From Microbacterium sp. K24 (GTDB lineage Bacteria; Actinomycetota; Actinomycetes; Actinomycetales; Microbacteriaceae), in NCBI RefSeq assembly GCF_004794465.1, contig NZ_SSDJ01000086.1:53958-117957 (forward strand): a stretch of 64,000 bases of DNA, written 5' to 3'. The translations under genes and the position numbers were made by a program. The notes beneath the pieces are model-generated. The model had not been told where the DNA came from, did not search any database, and was given only the letters and a program-made list of their open reading frames with translations. Every line of letters begins with the position of its first letter. Position 1 is the first letter of the stretch. Shown one piece after another: positions 1-6,771 of this stretch.

Positions 1-882
1 GTTCGACAGATCGGTGTACTCGCGGTCACCGGTGAGCTTCACAGCCAGGCGGCTGAACGGCGGCGTGACGGCCGGGACGATCTGTCCCGCGGCGCAGACC
101 ACCCGGTAGACGCCGTTGGAGAGCAGCGTCTCATCGATCCACTTCCCCACCGCAGGCAGCGGCTTGCGCACGGCCGACTCGGGCAGGCGCGTCTGGCGCT
201 TGGTGAGGGCGACGTCGGTGTGGGGGAACCAGTAGAACTCGAAGTGATCGGATGCCGCGACGTGGCCCTCGATGTCGTCGAGCACCTCGTCGAGCGGCAT
301 CGGCTCGTCGATCGCATGCATGACGAAGGCCGGAACGCACTGGAGGGTCACCTCGACGAGGATGCCGAGGGCGCCGAGGCCGAGCGCCGCGGCGGGCAGG
401 AGCTCGCTGTTCTGCTGCTCGTCGATGCGCAGGAACTCTCCGGCCGCGGTGATCATCGTGACGCCGACGACCTGAGTGGCGAGGCCGCCGAACCCTGCGC
501 CGGTGCCGTGCGTGCCGGTCGAGATCGCGCCCGAGATCGATTGGCGGTCGATGTCGCCGAGGTTCTCCATCGCGAGGCCGTAGGGAGCGAGGAGCCTCGG
601 GATCCGGTGCAGGCGCGTGCCGGCGAGCAGGGTCACGCGCCTGGTGGCGGCATCCGCCGAGACCAGGCCCTGCATGTCGTCGAGTTCCAGCAGCACCCCG
701 GGCGCGACGGCGATTCCGGTGAAGCTGTGCCCTGCGCCCACGGCTTTGACGGTGAGGCCGTGCTTCACGGCGGCGAGGACCGCGCGCTGCACGCCCTCCG
801 GACTCCGCGGCCGCTCCACCCGCACCGGACGAACGGTGGCCGAGCGCGCCCAGTTCTGCCAGGTACCGCCGATCCTCGTCAC
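1..882 (-). CDS. FAD-linked sugar-lactone oxidase (D-arabinono-1,4-lactone oxidase type), 3' end cut by window
   Basis: The first 294 residues of a flavoprotein oxidase run off the left edge. A GTG start at 882 overlaps the stop of the upstream gene by 4 bp (GTGA), so the two are translationally coupled. The N-terminal half is a PCMH/FAD_binding_4 domain: GAGHSFTG near residue 42 is the FAD loop, and in aldonolactone oxidases the histidine of this motif can carry the flavin covalently. The segment SISGAISTGTHGTG near residue 105 is the second flavin-binding signature. The part that should hold the ALO domain (EFYWFPHTD near residue 226) is partly present. The family oxidises aldono-1,4-lactones (L-gulono-, D-arabinono-) with O2 or another acceptor. 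The exact substrate cannot be read from the sequence. Pairing with an alanine-racemase-fold enzyme is seen in other actinobacteria. Confidence 0.85.
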   Translation of the reverse strand, partial: MTRIGGTWQNWARSATVRPVRVERPRSPEGVQRAVLAAVKHGLTVKAVGAGHSFTGIAVAPGVLLELDDMQGLVSADAATRRVTLLAGTRLHRIPRLLAPYGLAMENLGDIDRQSISGAISTGTHGTGAGFGGLATQVVGVTMITAAGEFLRIDEQQNSELLPAAALGLGALGILVEVTLQCVPAFVMHAIDEPMPLDEVLDDIEGHVAASDHFEFYWFPHTDVALTKRQTRLPESAVRKPLPAVGKWIDETLLSNGVYRVVCAAGQIVPAVTPPFSRLAVKLTGDREYTDLSN

Positions 883-2126
883 AGGAAGGCCTTCCCCTCG
901 CCGCGGTATGTGGGCAATTCGTCGACGACCTCGTCACCCGAGACGAGGTGGTACTGCGCGATGCGCTCCGCCGGTTCGCCGCTCTTCGCATGACGGAACC
1001 ACACACGGTCGCCCACGCCGAGGGAGGTGGCCGCCGGCCCCTGGAGCGGCGTCTGCACCTCGCCGGCAGCCTCGCGCGGAAGTGTTCGCAGTCCCTCCGG
1101 CCAGACCGGCTGGGGCTGTCGCGACGCCACCGGCGGGCCGGACGCGATCCAGCCGCCGCCGAGCACGGTCGCGATGTCGGCGGCCGGGCGTCGCACGACG
1201 TCGAAGGCGAAGGCCGCTGCCGGCGCCGGCTGAAACGACCGGTAGCCGTCGAACAGGTGACCGCCGAGGAGCCCGCTGCCGGCGCTCGCCTCGGTGAGCG
1301 ACTCGTCGCTGCCGGTGAACTCGAGCGAGCCGGTGCCGCCGCCGTTCAGGAACTCCATCGGAGCGAGTGCCGTCACCGCCTCGACGATCGCCGCGCGGCG
1401 CTCCCGCAGCTCGGCACGGGACCGCGCCTGCACCATGCGGATCAGCGGCGCATCCGAGCCCGCGTCATCGCCCTGGCCGGCGATCTGCGCGTCGTACATC
1501 TGCAGCCCGACGAGCCGGAAGCCGGGGCGCGCGAGGACTTTACGGGCGAATCCGGCCACTTCGCCGGCGGTGAAGAGCGCCGAACGGCGGACACCGATAT
1601 GACCGAGGAGCGAGGACTTCCAGGAGGCGTCGACGTCGATCGCGACGCGGATCTCCGGACGAGCGCCCGGGCTCTTGACGCTGTCGATCAGGTCGAGGTG
1701 CGCGACATCGTCGACCATGAGCGTGATGCGCTGCGCCGCCTGCTCATCGGCGAACAGCGCCTCGAGGCTCGCGCGGTCGACCGTCGGGTACGCGAGCACG
1801 ATGTCGTCGTGGGTCTCGGCGAGCCACAGAGCCTCGGGGAGCGTGAATGCGAGGATGCCGCGGAATCCCGGCAGCTCCAGCACGGCATCCAGTATCGCTC
1901 GCACGCGCACCGACTTCGAGGCGAGGCGGATGGGCAGCCCGCCGGAGCGGACCAGCAGGTCCATGGCGTTGTACCGCAGCGCCTCCCGATCGATCACCGC
2001 GACGGGCGCGGGGAGGTGCTGCGTCGCTGCCGACAAGCGCGGCCAGTAGCGGACCGGGTCCTGCCACTCGGGAGCGACCGCGGCGGCACCCTGAACGGGG
2101 CTCAGTTCTTCGGTGAGGTCGAGCAC
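879..2126 (-). CDS. Amino acid deaminase/aldolase-like PLP enzyme (alanine racemase N-terminal fold)
   Basis: A 415-residue fold-type III PLP enzyme. The N-terminal barrel carries the pattern PVAVIDREALRYN and the probable Schiff-base lysine at residue 71 in RLASKSVRV, both typical of D-threonine-aldolase or 'amino acid deaminase/aldolase' proteins. The C-terminal region has GDRVWFRHAKSGEPAER, matching the small beta domain of that family where a metal site lies in D-threonine aldolases. Such enzymes cleave or deaminate D-hydroxy-amino acids. The true substrate here is unknown. It is the first gene of a two-gene minus-strand unit with the lactone oxidase, and its start is divergent from the marR gene, so the 100 bp between them must hold both promoters. 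Confidence 0.75.
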   Translation of the reverse strand: MLDLTEELSPVQGAAAVAPEWQDPVRYWPRLSAATQHLPAPVAVIDREALRYNAMDLLVRSGGLPIRLASKSVRVRAILDAVLELPGFRGILAFTLPEALWLAETHDDIVLAYPTVDRASLEALFADEQAAQRITLMVDDVAHLDLIDSVKSPGARPEIRVAIDVDASWKSSLLGHIGVRRSALFTAGEVAGFARKVLARPGFRLVGLQMYDAQIAGQGDDAGSDAPLIRMVQARSRAELRERRAAIVEAVTALAPMEFLNGGGTGSLEFTGSDESLTEASAGSGLLGGHLFDGYRSFQPAPAAAFAFDVVRRPAADIATVLGGGWIASGPPVASRQPQPVWPEGLRTLPREAAGEVQTPLQGPAATSLGVGDRVWFRHAKSGEPAERIAQYHLVSGDEVVDELPTYRGEGKAFL

Positions 2127-2194
2127 TCCCCCACCTTATGACCTCGCGGACTCCGGATCACGTGCGGCGGCACCCCGTCGCATCCGAATTTACC

Positions 2195-2215
2195 TTGTAT
2201 CCCAATTACTTGTAT
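2195..2215. promoter_or_regulatory. Direct repeat TTGTAT-N9-TTGTAT, candidate MarR operator
   Basis: Two TTGTAT words lie 15 bp apart (2195-2200 and 2210-2215) in an AT-rich island directly upstream of the marR start at 2230, between divergent genes. CAATTACTTG inside it is a small inverted repeat. MarR/OhrR-type regulators often bind AT-rich sites of this sort overlapping their own promoter. That this is the operator is inference. Confidence 0.4.
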
Positions 2216-2229
2216 GCGAGGCTTACGGA

Positions 2230-2706
2230 ATGAGCGACACCCATCCCGCTGTGCGACGAAACGAGGCGGTCTGCCTCGCCTTGTATTCGACGATGAACGC
2301 GACTCTGCAGCTCTACCGCGAACTGCTCTCGCCCTGGGGCCTGAGCTACCAGCAGCTGATGGTTCTCGGCCTGCTCTGGAGCGAGGGCGAGCAGACTCCG
2401 GGCGAGATCTCCGCGGCGCTCATGCTCGACACGAGCAGCGTCGCCGGGCTCCTGAACAGGATGCAGAGTGCAGGCCTCATCGATCGACAGACGTCGCAGA
2501 CCGATCGTCGCCGTGTTCTCGTCACGCCGACCGCGCGCAGCCGCGAGATCATCGCCGAGCTCGGCTGGCTCGAGGACTGCATGACGCGGGCCATCGACCT
2601 CGAGCCCGACGAGGCGCACGACCTCGTCACCCGACTGAACGACCTTCGCGAGCGCGTGACGGCCTTCCCGCGTCCGGAGCACGCCCGCCCGGGCATCCCC
2701 GCCTGA
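2230..2706 (+). CDS. MarR-family transcriptional regulator
   Basis: 158 residues, the usual MarR length. A winged helix spans about residues 35-105: the recognition region is LMLDTSSVAGLLNRMQSAGL and the wing is IDRQTSQTDRRRVLVTPTA, a very clear MarR signature. The frame is open further upstream, but residues before ATG 2230 are not MarR-like, and this ATG begins MSDTHPAVRRNEAVCLALYS, the expected first helix. C4-type OhrR sensing cysteines are not obvious: C14 (AVCLALY) is near the N-terminus, and position plus context resemble the peroxide-sensing cysteine of OhrR. It lies 31 bp upstream of a glutathione peroxidase on the same strand, so it may sense peroxides and control that gene. This link is inference. 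Confidence 0.88.
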   Translation: MSDTHPAVRRNEAVCLALYSTMNATLQLYRELLSPWGLSYQQLMVLGLLWSEGEQTPGEISAALMLDTSSVAGLLNRMQSAGLIDRQTSQTDRRRVLVTPTARSREIIAELGWLEDCMTRAIDLEPDEAHDLVTRLNDLRERVTAFPRPEHARPGIPA

Positions 2707-2737
2707 CACGAATCGATCGATGAGAAAGGATGCCGAC

Positions 2738-3244
2738 ATGGCTCTGCAGGATATCGAGGTCACTACTCTGCGCGGCGAACGCCGCACATTCGGGGAGCTG
2801 ACCGAAGGGAAGGTGGCGCTGGTCGTGAACGTCGCCTCGCGCTGCGGGCTCGCTCCGCAGTACGAGCAGCTCGAGGAGCTGCAGCGCACGTTCGGCGACG
2901 ACGGCTTCACAGTGGTCGGCTTCCCGAGCAATCAGTTCCTTCAGGAGCTCGGGAGCTCCGACGCCATCGCGGAGTACTGCTCGGCGACCTGGGGCGTGAC
3001 GTTCCCGATGACCGAGAAGGTGAAGGTCAACGGCAGGTCGGCGCATCCCCTGTACCGTGAGCTCACCCAGACCCCGGATGCCGAGGGGAAAGCGGGGCGC
3101 GTGAAATGGAACTTCGAGAAGTTCCTGGTCAATCCGGACGGGCGGATCAAGCGCTTCCGCCCCACGACCCTTCCGGACGCTCCGGAGATCGTCGAGACCA
3201 TCCGGGAGTGGACGAACGAGGCTCCGGGGGCCGCCGACTCCTGA
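2738..3244 (+). CDS. Glutathione peroxidase family thiol peroxidase (BsaA/Gpx type)
   Basis: 168 residues. ATG 2738 is chosen because GAGAAAGGA lies 7 bp upstream and MALQDIEVTTLRGE is the normal Gpx N-terminus. The peroxidatic residue is Cys36 in NVASRCGL (no selenocysteine). The other active-site residues are Gln66 in FPSNQF and the Trp-Asn pair in VKWNFEKFLV. The family reduces H2O2 and organic hydroperoxides. Bacterial Cys-type enzymes mostly use thioredoxin rather than glutathione, and an actinobacterium would use thioredoxin or mycothiol systems. The usual resolving Cys of the plant/bacterial thioredoxin-dependent group is not seen in the expected place, since the only other cysteine is in EYCSATWG (about residue 83). 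It probably forms an operon with the marR gene. Confidence 0.93.
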   Translation: MALQDIEVTTLRGERRTFGELTEGKVALVVNVASRCGLAPQYEQLEELQRTFGDDGFTVVGFPSNQFLQELGSSDAIAEYCSATWGVTFPMTEKVKVNGRSAHPLYRELTQTPDAEGKAGRVKWNFEKFLVNPDGRIKRFRPTTLPDAPEIVETIREWTNEAPGAADS

Positions 3245-3282
3245 GCCAGCGCGTGAACCGCGAGCAACTAGGCTGACGCGTG

Positions 3283-3355
3283 GCCCCCGTAGCCCAATGG
3301 CAGAGGCAGGCGACTTAAAATCGCTTCAGTCTGGGTTCGAGTCCCAGCGGGGGCA
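3283..3355 (+). tRNA. tRNA-Leu (anticodon UAA) with short variable arm
   Basis: A full cloverleaf can be drawn. The acceptor stem is GCCCCCG with CGGGGGC (7 pairs). The D stem is GCC/GGC with a GG-containing loop. The anticodon stem is GGCGA/TCGCT around CTTAAAA with anticodon TAA at 3316-3318. The T arm is CTGGG-TTCGAGT-CCCAG and the discriminator is A3355. CCA is not encoded (ACCC follows). The variable region is only 5 nt (TCAGT), whereas bacterial tRNA-Leu is normally class II with a long variable arm. By anticodon it is Leu, but its body is class I. It ends 5 bp before the convergent dedA stop codon. Confidence 0.9.
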
Positions 3356-3359
3356 CCCA

Positions 3360-4022
3360 TCAGCTTTCCCCGGATTCCGGCGTCTGCCGCCGAACTCCCG
3401 CTGACTCGCGCACCCGTCTCACCACCAGCACGACAAGAGCGATCGCGATCGCCGCGTACACGACGTAGTCGAGGTACCCGAGGTAGTGCTCCAGCTGCTC
3501 GTGCTGCGTGCCGAGGGCGGCGCCCACGCCGAGAAGCAGCGCGTTCCAGAGGCCGCTGCCGATGATCGTGTAGACGCTGAACCTCACGATGCCCATGCGG
3601 GACGCACCGGCCGGGATCGAGATCAGGCTGCGGACGCCCGGCACCATGCGGCCCACCAGCACGGTCCACCCCCCGCTGCGCGCGAACCAGTCCGCACCCC
3701 GCTCCAGGTCGGAGCGGCTGACCAGCCGGGTTCCGGCGAGCAGCCGCACCGCACGCTGCATGCCGATTGCCGCGCCAAGCCCGTACAGCAGCAGAGCGCC
3801 CAGCCATGACGCGAGCGTGCTCCAGAAGAACAGCCAGCCGAGGTGCAGGTCCCCGCTCTGGCTGAGGTATCCCGCGAACGGCAGGATCACCTCGCTCGGG
3901 ATCGGCGGGACGAGCACCTCGAGGAAGACGAGCACACCGACCCCGACGTCGCCGAGAGCGGTGAGGATGTCGGCCGCGAAGCCGGTGAGTCCGGTGAAGC
4001 CGTGATCGGCAGTCATCGACAC
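3360..4022 (-). CDS. DedA/SNARE-associated family membrane protein
   Basis: 220 residues with about five hydrophobic segments. Family features visible are the re-entrant region FLEVLVPPIPSEVILPFAGYLSQ (about 31-53; acidic residue and PPIPSE typical of DedA) and the conserved glycine/arginine block GRMVPGVRSLISIPAGASRM (about 122-141). DedA proteins are inner-membrane lipid scramblase/undecaprenyl-phosphate flippase-like proteins that affect envelope homeostasis. The start is GTG 4022; ATG 4016 two codons in is an alternative, and neither has a strong ribosome site. The upstream gene on the same strand ends 7 bp away, so they are probably cotranscribed. The 3' end is convergent with the tRNA. 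Confidence 0.9.
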   Translation of the reverse strand: MSMTADHGFTGLTGFAADILTALGDVGVGVLVFLEVLVPPIPSEVILPFAGYLSQSGDLHLGWLFFWSTLASWLGALLLYGLGAAIGMQRAVRLLAGTRLVSRSDLERGADWFARSGGWTVLVGRMVPGVRSLISIPAGASRMGIVRFSVYTIIGSGLWNALLLGVGAALGTQHEQLEHYLGYLDYVVYAAIAIALVVLVVRRVRESAGVRRQTPESGES

Positions 4023-4029
4023 GAATCGC

Positions 4030-4905
4030 TCAGCGGCCGAAGATGTCGCCGATCCCCGGGATGCCGAGGTCGCCGAGCTTCTCGCCCCAGCCGGTGGCCG
4101 TCTCGCCGAGGCCGGAGGCGGCTTCTCCCGCGGAGCCCATCAGCTCTTCGGCACCGCCCGTGAAGCCATCGATGCCGACACCCGAGGCGAGCGCCTCCAG
4201 ATCGACGCCCTCGGCCAGCGCCGTGAAATCGACTCCGAGGCCGGCGGCCTGATCCAGAAGCGGGCCGGCCACGGAGCTGAGCACTGCACCACCCGCGACC
4301 GCGCCGAGCACACCCACCGCAGCCCCTCCGGCCAGGACGGCCGCACCACCCGCGCCGCCGCCGCGTACCCGCGACAGCAGCCCGCGCATCCGTCCGGGGC
4401 GCATCGCCTCGGCTCGGGCGGCGGCTCGGGCGAGGTCATCGGGCGAGGACGAGCGCGGCCGCTCCCCCGGTGCGAGCTCATCGCGCATCCGCTCTTCGAC
4501 GAGTGTCCGCTGCTGCGGCGTGAGACGAGCGAACGCGTCGCGATGGATCTGCTCGACGCTCTGCGGGTCGGCGGTCTGCAGCAGGTAGTCGTAGCGCGCG
4601 ATCGCCGCACGATCCGCATCGCTCGTGGACGACCCGGTGCGCGCCCCGCCGCCGGCGGCGGAAGCGGGCGGTGGCGCGTAGGGATCGGCGGATGCGCGAG
4701 GCGTCGTCGAAGCGGCTCCGGGTGACCCCTCCGTGCGCGGCGCCGCATCCGACGGTCCTCGCACGGCATCGACGGCACCTCGGAGCACCCCGCCCCAATC
4801 CGTCGACGAACGGGAGCCGCCAGCGCGCCCGTCAGCGCGGGCGGAGCCGTTGTTCTTCTCGAGAGCGTCGGAGGCGAGGCCGATCAGGCGGGAGAGCTTC
4901 CCCAT
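4030..4905 (-). CDS. Uncharacterised actinobacterial protein with disordered N-half and hydrophobic Gly/Ala segment
   Basis: 291 residues. Residues 1-90 are low-complexity (G/S/A/P/R). About 95-165 form a predicted helical domain with DRAAIARYDYLLQTADPQ and FARLTPQQRTLVEERMRDEL. About 185-215 are a Gly/Ala/Val-rich hydrophobic stretch that could cross the membrane. The tail is rich in Gly/Glu and ends GIPGIGDIFGR. Similar proteins are often labelled 'cation-transporting ATPase' in databases, but no P-type ATPase motif (DKTGT, GDGxND) is present, so I do not use that name. The start MGKLSRLIGLASDALEKN is well placed (AAGGACC lies about 6 bp before ATG). It probably forms an operon with dedA downstream. 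Function is unknown. Confidence 0.65.
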   Translation of the reverse strand: MGKLSRLIGLASDALEKNNGSARADGRAGGSRSSTDWGGVLRGAVDAVRGPSDAAPRTEGSPGAASTTPRASADPYAPPPASAAGGGARTGSSTSDADRAAIARYDYLLQTADPQSVEQIHRDAFARLTPQQRTLVEERMRDELAPGERPRSSSPDDLARAAARAEAMRPGRMRGLLSRVRGGGAGGAAVLAGGAAVGVLGAVAGGAVLSSVAGPLLDQAAGLGVDFTALAEGVDLEALASGVGIDGFTGGAEELMGSAGEAASGLGETATGWGEKLGDLGIPGIGDIFGR

Positions 4906-5128
4906 GGTGGTGGTCCTTTCGTGGAGCGGGCCACCGGGATTCCACGACGTCGGACGACGGCAAGAGTCGAGGCAGCCCGCACAGCGGGTGCCAAGGTCTC
5001 CTCCGCCCTCACGGGCCGACGGGCCGGGACACGATTCATGTCCGTAATGACGACACCGCCGCAGACGGGAGTACTCCCCTTGCGCGCTCGACCCTACCGA
5101 TCGGAGCTATGCGTCGCCTCCACAGACG

Positions 5129-5160
5129 CGAACAGCCCTCCCGAGTGGGAGGGCTGTTCG
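5129..5160 (-). terminator. Strong hairpin terminator after ndh
   Basis: A perfect 14-bp stem CGAACAGCCCTCCC / GGGAGGGCTGTTCG with loop GAGT, 20 bp beyond the ndh stop codon on the minus strand. There is no long T tract, as is common for actinobacterial terminators. Between it and the gene starting at 4905 (about 220 bp) I see only an unremarkable leader or promoter region. Confidence 0.75.
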
Positions 5161-5179
5161 AACGTGCGGTATCGAAGAC

Positions 5180-6751
5180 CTATTTGGCGGCGACCTTCTC
5201 CGCAGCCGGCTTCTTGGCCGGAGCCTTCTTCGCCGGTGCCTTCTTGGCGGCCGGAGCCTTCTCGGACTCCGGCTTCTCGGCCGGGGCGTCGTCCGAGACG
5301 GGCTCGTCGGCGTCCGGGGTCTTGTCGGCGGCGGCGATCGTCGTCGCCGGCTCCGACGAGTGGGACCCGGGCAGGGCGGGAGCCGCAGGAGCGGCCGGAG
5401 CCGCGGGGGCCGCAGCGCGCGGACGCGCGGCGAACTCCTCGAAGACGTAGCGCGGGTTCTGCACGGTCTCGAGGTTCACGATGTCGCGGCCGAGCCACAG
5501 GTTGTTCCACCAGCCCCAGATCACGCGGAACTTGCGCTCCCACGTCGGCATCGCGAGGCCGTGGTAGCCACGGTGCGCGACCCAGGCGACGAAGCCCTTG
5601 AGCGCGAGCTTGCCGGACTGGAAGACACCGTTGTAGAGCCCGAGACCGGCCACGGCGCCCATGTTCTTGTGGAAGTACTCGCGGGGCTCTTCGCCCCGCA
5701 GCACGGCGACGATGTTCTTCGCGAGGAGCTTCGCCTGACGCACCGCGTGCTGGGCGTTCGGCACGCAGAAGCCGCCGACGCCGCCACCGGAGAGGTCGGG
5801 GACGGCCGAGACGTCACCGGCAGCCCAGGCGCCCTCGACGAAGGCCTCGGGCGTGCCGACGCGCAGGTCGGCGCGGGTCTGGATGCGACCGCGCTCCTCG
5901 ACGGGCAGGTCGCCGCCGCGCACGACGGTCGGGTTCGCCATGACACCGGCGGTCCAGACGATCAGGTCGGTCGGCAGGACCTCACCCGTGGAGAGCTCGA
6001 CGTTGCCGTCGACCGCGCTCGTGAGCTGCGTGTCGAGGTGCACGTACGCACCGCGCTTCGCGAGATCCTTGAGCACCCACTCGCTGGTCTTCAGCGAGAC
6101 CTCGGGCATGATGCGTCCCATGGCCTCGATGAGGTGGAAGTGCGTGTCGTCGAACGTCAGCTGCGGGTACTTCGCGACGAGCGACGAGGCGAGCGAACGC
6201 AGCTCCGCGAACACCTCGATGCCGGCGAAACCGCCGCCGACGACGATGACCGTGAGCAGACGGTCGCGCGCGGGGCCGGGCGGCAGCGACGCGGCCTTGT
6301 CGAAGTTCGACATCAGGCGGTCGCGGATCGCGACGGCCTCTTCGATGGTCTTGAGGCCGATCGCGTTGTCGGCGATGCCGGGGATCGGGAAGGTGCGCGA
6401 GACGGCGCCGGCGGTGACGACGATCTGGTCGTACGCGAACTCGTACGGCTCGCCCAGCGGCGGCGTGATGGTGGCGGTCTTCTCGGCGTGGTTGATGTTG
6501 GTCACCTTGGCGGTGATCACGTTCGTGCGCTTCAGGTGACGGCGGTGCGCGACCACGGAGTGGCGAGCCTCGATCGAGCCCGCGGCGACCTCGGGGAGGA
6601 ACGGCTGGTACGTCATGTACGGCAGCGGGTCGACCATGGTCACCTCCGCCTCGCCCTTGCGCAGGTGCTTCTCGAGCTTCCACGCGCTGTAGAAGCCCGC
6701 GTAGCCTCCACCGACGATCAGAATCTTGGGCACAGTGCTGTTCTGAGGCAC
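5180..6751 (-). CDS. ndh: Type II NADH dehydrogenase (NDH-2) with basic Ala/Lys/Pro tail
   Basis: 523 residues. Two dinucleotide-binding folds are visible: FAD site LIVGGGYAGF (12-20) and NAD site VIVVGGGFAG (168-177). ATG-like motifs VVTAGA (111-116) and GDVSAVPDL near 300 fit NDH-2. The enzyme passes electrons from NADH to menaquinone at the inner face of the membrane without pumping protons. GTG 6751 has AAGGAG 10 bp upstream. The catalytic part ends near residue 441. The last 82 residues are low-complexity: repeated AAP, then an acidic patch, then KAPAAKKAPAKKAPAKKPA, like the tail of histone H1/HupB. That tail is not part of the family. A strong terminator follows. Transcription is separate from the S8 protease gene 20 bp upstream, though read-through is possible. 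Confidence 0.93.
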   Translation of the reverse strand: MPQNSTVPKILIVGGGYAGFYSAWKLEKHLRKGEAEVTMVDPLPYMTYQPFLPEVAAGSIEARHSVVAHRRHLKRTNVITAKVTNINHAEKTATITPPLGEPYEFAYDQIVVTAGAVSRTFPIPGIADNAIGLKTIEEAVAIRDRLMSNFDKAASLPPGPARDRLLTVIVVGGGFAGIEVFAELRSLASSLVAKYPQLTFDDTHFHLIEAMGRIMPEVSLKTSEWVLKDLAKRGAYVHLDTQLTSAVDGNVELSTGEVLPTDLIVWTAGVMANPTVVRGGDLPVEERGRIQTRADLRVGTPEAFVEGAWAAGDVSAVPDLSGGGVGGFCVPNAQHAVRQAKLLAKNIVAVLRGEEPREYFHKNMGAVAGLGLYNGVFQSGKLALKGFVAWVAHRGYHGLAMPTWERKFRVIWGWWNNLWLGRDIVNLETVQNPRYVFEEFAARPRAAAPAAPAAPAAPALPGSHSSEPATTIAAADKTPDADEPVSDDAPAEKPESEKAPAAKKAPAKKAPAKKPAAEKVAAK

Positions 6752-6771
6752 AGGGGAACAACTCCTTGGAG

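Noticed and set aside
2738..3244. Selenocysteine glutathione peroxidase
   Set aside because: The active-site codon is a plain Cys codon; no SECIS-like need.
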